A stretch of DNA of 44,606 nucleotides from a virus. Under the pieces are notes generated by a model. It was not told the origin of the DNA, ran no database searches, and saw only the letters and a list, made by a program, of their open reading frames with translations. Position numbers and translations under genes: made by a program. The stretch spans positions 1 to 44,606 of the IMG/VR virus record IMGVR_UViG_3300009159_000113; one strand, 5' to 3'. Numbering within the stretch: the first letter of the stretch is position 1; each line of letters begins with the position of its first letter. Positions 42,300 through 44,606 of the stretch are shown here, in pieces.

Positions 42300-42348
42300 A
42301 ATATAGAATAAATTAAAAAAAACCAAAGATTTTATTCGGAGAATACAA

Positions 42349-43521
42349 ATGAGCGCTGGTAGCAATTTACAAGAAATGGAAGTATCTACTAAAAAATCCG
42401 TCACTGCTGTTAATAGTGGTGCTAAACCTGCAGAATCAAGACCAAGTTTTGATGCTAAGGTAGAGGGTCAATCAGCTTCTTGGCAGGACCTTGGTGGTCC
42501 TACCCCAACAGGAGAGAATTCACCTCTTGGTGATTCCAACAAACTCAAGACTGGAGCAACCCTCCAAGCAGTAAGAAATGTAGTCAACAAAGGAGCTAAA
42601 GCTGCTGATGCTATGCCTGCTAAGATTGTAGGTAAGCAAGCAAGCTATGGTGAGGAAGTTGAGAATGATGAAGAGTTAGTTGAAGAAACTGAAGATGATG
42701 TAGTTTCTGAAGAAAAGGAAGCAAAAGAAGGTGGTAAGGCAGATAAGAAAGAAGATAAGAAAGAGGGTGAAAAGGAAGATGATGAAGAAGAAGATATGGA
42801 AGAAGAGTTTGAAATGGACTTTTCTGAAGATGTAACTGCCCTTGTTGGTGGTGAAGATCTTTCAGAAGAGTTCAAAGGTAGAGCAGCACTTATCTTTGAA
42901 TCTGCAGTAAGAGCAAAGATTTCAGAAATCAAAGAATCTCTAGAAGTTAAGTTTAATACTGCATTAGTAGAAGAAGTTGCTGTTATCAAGGAAGAATTGA
43001 CCTCAAGGGTTGATTCTTACCTTGAGTATGTTGCTGAAGAGTGGGTAGATGAAAACGCTCTTCAAATTGAAAGTGGTCTTAAGGGTGAACTCTCTGAGTC
43101 ATTCATGACTGGCCTTAAGTCACTTTTTGAAGAACATTATGTAGAAATCCCTGAAGATAGATATGATGTGTTAGAAAATATGGTCATGAGATTAGATGAA
43201 ATGGAAGAAAAACTCAACGAACAAATCGAAAGAAATGTTCAGTTAAACCATAGACTTAGTGAAGCTGTAAGTGATACCATCTTCAATGATGTTACTGAAG
43301 GGTTAGCTTTAACTCAGAAGGAAAAACTTGCAGGTCTTGCTGAAAGTGTTGAGTTTGAAAGTGAATCAAAATATCGTGGAAAACTGGAAGCTCTGAAGGA
43401 ATCTTATTTCCCAAGAAATTCAGGTTCTTCAAGAGGAGAAATGCTGTCTGAGCAAGCACAAGAAGATTATGGAAATGCTATGAATGCTTACTTGAGAGCA
43501 GTGACTAAGTTCTCTAAGTGA
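42349..43521 (+). CDS. gp22: Prohead scaffold (core) protein gp22
   Basis: 390 aa against 269 in T4. Residues about 100-160 are a dense acidic/lysine stretch (many E, D and K), followed by helical scaffold sequence (ALIFESAVRAKISEIKESLEVKFNTALVEEVAVIKEEL, about 181-220) and the conserved C-terminal block (ESYFPRNSGSSRG, NAYLRAVTKFSK). The N-terminal 90 residues (AKPAESRPSFDAKVEGQSASWQDLGGPTP) are not in T4 and resemble a degradable leader common in cyanophages. gp22 forms the temporary core of the head and is cut up by gp21. Ribosome site CGGAG at 42339-42343 before the ATG. Confidence 0.93.
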   Translation: MSAGSNLQEMEVSTKKSVTAVNSGAKPAESRPSFDAKVEGQSASWQDLGGPTPTGENSPLGDSNKLKTGATLQAVRNVVNKGAKAADAMPAKIVGKQASYGEEVENDEELVEETEDDVVSEEKEAKEGGKADKKEDKKEGEKEDDEEEDMEEEFEMDFSEDVTALVGGEDLSEEFKGRAALIFESAVRAKISEIKESLEVKFNTALVEEVAVIKEELTSRVDSYLEYVAEEWVDENALQIESGLKGELSESFMTGLKSLFEEHYVEIPEDRYDVLENMVMRLDEMEEKLNEQIERNVQLNHRLSEAVSDTIFNDVTEGLALTQKEKLAGLAESVEFESESKYRGKLEALKESYFPRNSGSSRGEMLSEQAQEDYGNAMNAYLRAVTKFSK

Positions 43522-43533
43522 AAACTCTTATAT

Positions 43534-43541
43534 AATAAATA
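43534..43541 (+). promoter_or_regulatory. Late-promoter-like AATAAATA before gp23
   Basis: Seven of eight match to TATAAATA within TATAATAAATAC, 46 bp before the gp23 ATG. The AAGGAGA ribosome site (43574-43580) follows. The major capsid gene is expected to have its own strong promoter. Confidence 0.5.
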
Positions 43542-43587
43542 CATTTAGTTAACAACACTTTAACAAGACAAACAAGGAGAAAAGCAA

Positions 43588-44606
43588 ATGTTCCTTTCAG
43601 AACAATTGCAGAAGAAGTGGGAACCTCTCTTAGAAGCAAGTGGTCTTGATCAAATCACAGACCCTTATAAGAAAGCTGTTACCGCTGTTCTGCTAGAAAA
43701 CCAAGAAAGATTTTTAAATGAGGAAAGAGGATTCCTCTCAGAAACCCCAGCTGGATCATATGCTAGCCAAGGTGGTGCTGGTAGTTATGCAGGTTATGGT
43801 GGAGGAGCCCCATCTGCTGGTCCAGTAGCAGGTTTCGATCCAGTTCTGATCTCATTGATCAGACGTTCAATGCCTAACCTCGTTGCTTATGATTTGGCTG
43901 GTGTTCAGCCAATGAATGGTCCTACTGGACTTATTTTTGCAATGAGAAGCAGATATGTAGATCAAAATGGTAATGAAACCTTCTTCAATGAAGTTGATAC
44001 TGCATACTCTGGACAAAACTCAGGTTACAATACTACTACTGGTGATTACACTGGTGGTTCTGATGATGGTGCATCTGTAGGTTTTGGTACAACTGGATTC
44101 TCACAAGGTGGTGCTGCTGCTGGTAGCAATCCTGCTGATCTTAATGCTTCTGGTGCATCTGGAAGAGAGTATAAGGTTGGTCAAGCAATGGACACCTATG
44201 ATGCTGAGAATCTTGGTGCTGATGGTTCCCATCAGTTCAACCAGATGGCATTCAGCATTGAGAAACTCTCAGTTACTGCAAAGTCTAGAGCACTCAAGGC
44301 TGAGTACACCTTAGAACTTGCACAAGACCTCAAGGCTATTCATGGTCTTGATGCTGAAGCTGAGTTAGCAAACATTCTCTCTTCTGAGATTCTTGCTGAA
44401 ATTAACAGAGAAGTCATTAGAACCATCTACAAGATTGCTGAGCCTGGTGCTCAAGCTAATGTTGCTAATGCTGGTTATTTTGACCTTGATGTTGATTCAA
44501 ATGGTAGATGGTCTGTTGAGAAGTTCAAAGGACTTCTGTTCCAGATTGAGAGAGATGCTAATGCTATTGCATTCAGAACTCGTAGAGGAAAGGGTAACAC
44601 CATCCT
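43588..44606 (+). CDS. gp23: Major capsid protein gp23 (3' partial)
   Basis: ATG at 43588 with AAGGAG seven to eight bases upstream; the frame stays open for 339 codons to the right edge (T4 gp23 is 521 aa). The start MFLSEQLQKKWEPLLEASGL, then VLLENQERFLNEERGFLSE (about 35-52), is the scaffold-binding leader that gp21 removes. L50-S51-E52 fits the (L/I)-X-E cut rule, giving a mature protein from T53 (TPAGSYASQGG). Downstream are the strongly conserved blocks DPVLISLIRRSMPNLVAYDLAGVQPM, TGLIFAMRSRY, SIEKLSVTAKSRALKAEYTLELAQDLKAIHGLDAEAELANIL and EINREVIRTIY. The region is the one used for T4-like phage phylogeny. Certain assignment. Confidence 0.98.
   Translation, partial: MFLSEQLQKKWEPLLEASGLDQITDPYKKAVTAVLLENQERFLNEERGFLSETPAGSYASQGGAGSYAGYGGGAPSAGPVAGFDPVLISLIRRSMPNLVAYDLAGVQPMNGPTGLIFAMRSRYVDQNGNETFFNEVDTAYSGQNSGYNTTTGDYTGGSDDGASVGFGTTGFSQGGAAAGSNPADLNASGASGREYKVGQAMDTYDAENLGADGSHQFNQMAFSIEKLSVTAKSRALKAEYTLELAQDLKAIHGLDAEAELANILSSEILAEINREVIRTIYKIAEPGAQANVANAGYFDLDVDSNGRWSVEKFKGLLFQIERDANAIAFRTRRGKGNTI

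Noticed and set aside
42645-42989. 114-codon minus-strand open frame opposite gp22
   Set aside because: Reverse reading of the acidic GAA/GAT-rich stretch, giving an artificial serine-rich protein.

Overview
The window looks like part of the genome of a T4-like myovirus that infects cyanobacteria (a cyanomyovirus). The DNA is AT-rich, every convincing gene is on the + strand, and genes are packed with 1-23 bp overlaps. From about 8.4 kb to the right edge the order is the T4 virion module: gp25, gp6, gp7-like, a 912-aa protein, gp8, a 2148-aa protein, gp13, gp14, gp15, gp16, a 340-aa protein, gp17, gp18, gp19, gp20, a gp67-like protein, a 185-aa protein, gp21, gp22 and the start of gp23. The assignment to cyanophages rests on typical cyanophage features: the DUF4815-type protein, the YHYH-type domain in the gp7 homologue, the conserved LamG-like proteins, and late promoters of the form NATAAATA. 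No photosynthesis or carbon-metabolism gene, tRNA, integrase, transposon or CRISPR array was seen.

Left part (1-3.3 kb). The tail of an unknown gene is followed by a gene-free stretch (171-719). This holds seven perfect copies of TTTTCCACA/TGTGGAAAA, the DnaA-box form reported for cyanobacteria, together with a 27-bp inverted repeat, a 16-bp direct repeat and a near-consensus sigma70 promoter. It reads like a replication origin or a host-factor-dependent control region. Downstream is a chain of small overlapping genes leading into an LpxH-like metallophosphoesterase. A strong terminator with an overlapping sigma70-type promoter separates this chain from a cytidylyltransferase. Two small genes follow, then four tandem 10-bp repeats.

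Adhesin/accessory part (3.3-8.4 kb). Three paralogous LamG-type proteins share the same first ~25 residues and the same C-terminal lectin-like domain. At the same internal position they carry different inserts: a short linker, a beta-rich binding-like module, or a glycine-rich domain. After these come a glycosyltransferase-like gene with overlapping early-type and late-type promoters and a 16-bp palindrome, three small proteins, a terminator and a strong ribosome binding site.

Virion part (8.4-44.6 kb). The gp25-gp6-gp7-gp8 baseplate wedge genes come first, with gp7 enlarged to 2729 aa. A single 2148-aa protein occupies the interval that holds gp9-gp12 and fibritin in T4. Neck and tail-completion genes (13, 14, 15) precede the packaging genes (16, 17), which are split by a three-part protein of unknown function. 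Sheath, tube, portal, head-core, protease, scaffold and major capsid genes complete the window. Short beta-rich repeat modules recur across gp7, the 912-aa protein, gp8, the 2148-aa protein and gp14, suggesting that modules have spread among baseplate and neck proteins. Late promoters occur before gp25, gp8, gp18, the gp67-like gene, gp22 and gp23, marking probable transcription units.

All assignments were made by reading the sequence, without database searches. T4 gene names mean recognised homology or conserved order, not experimental proof.
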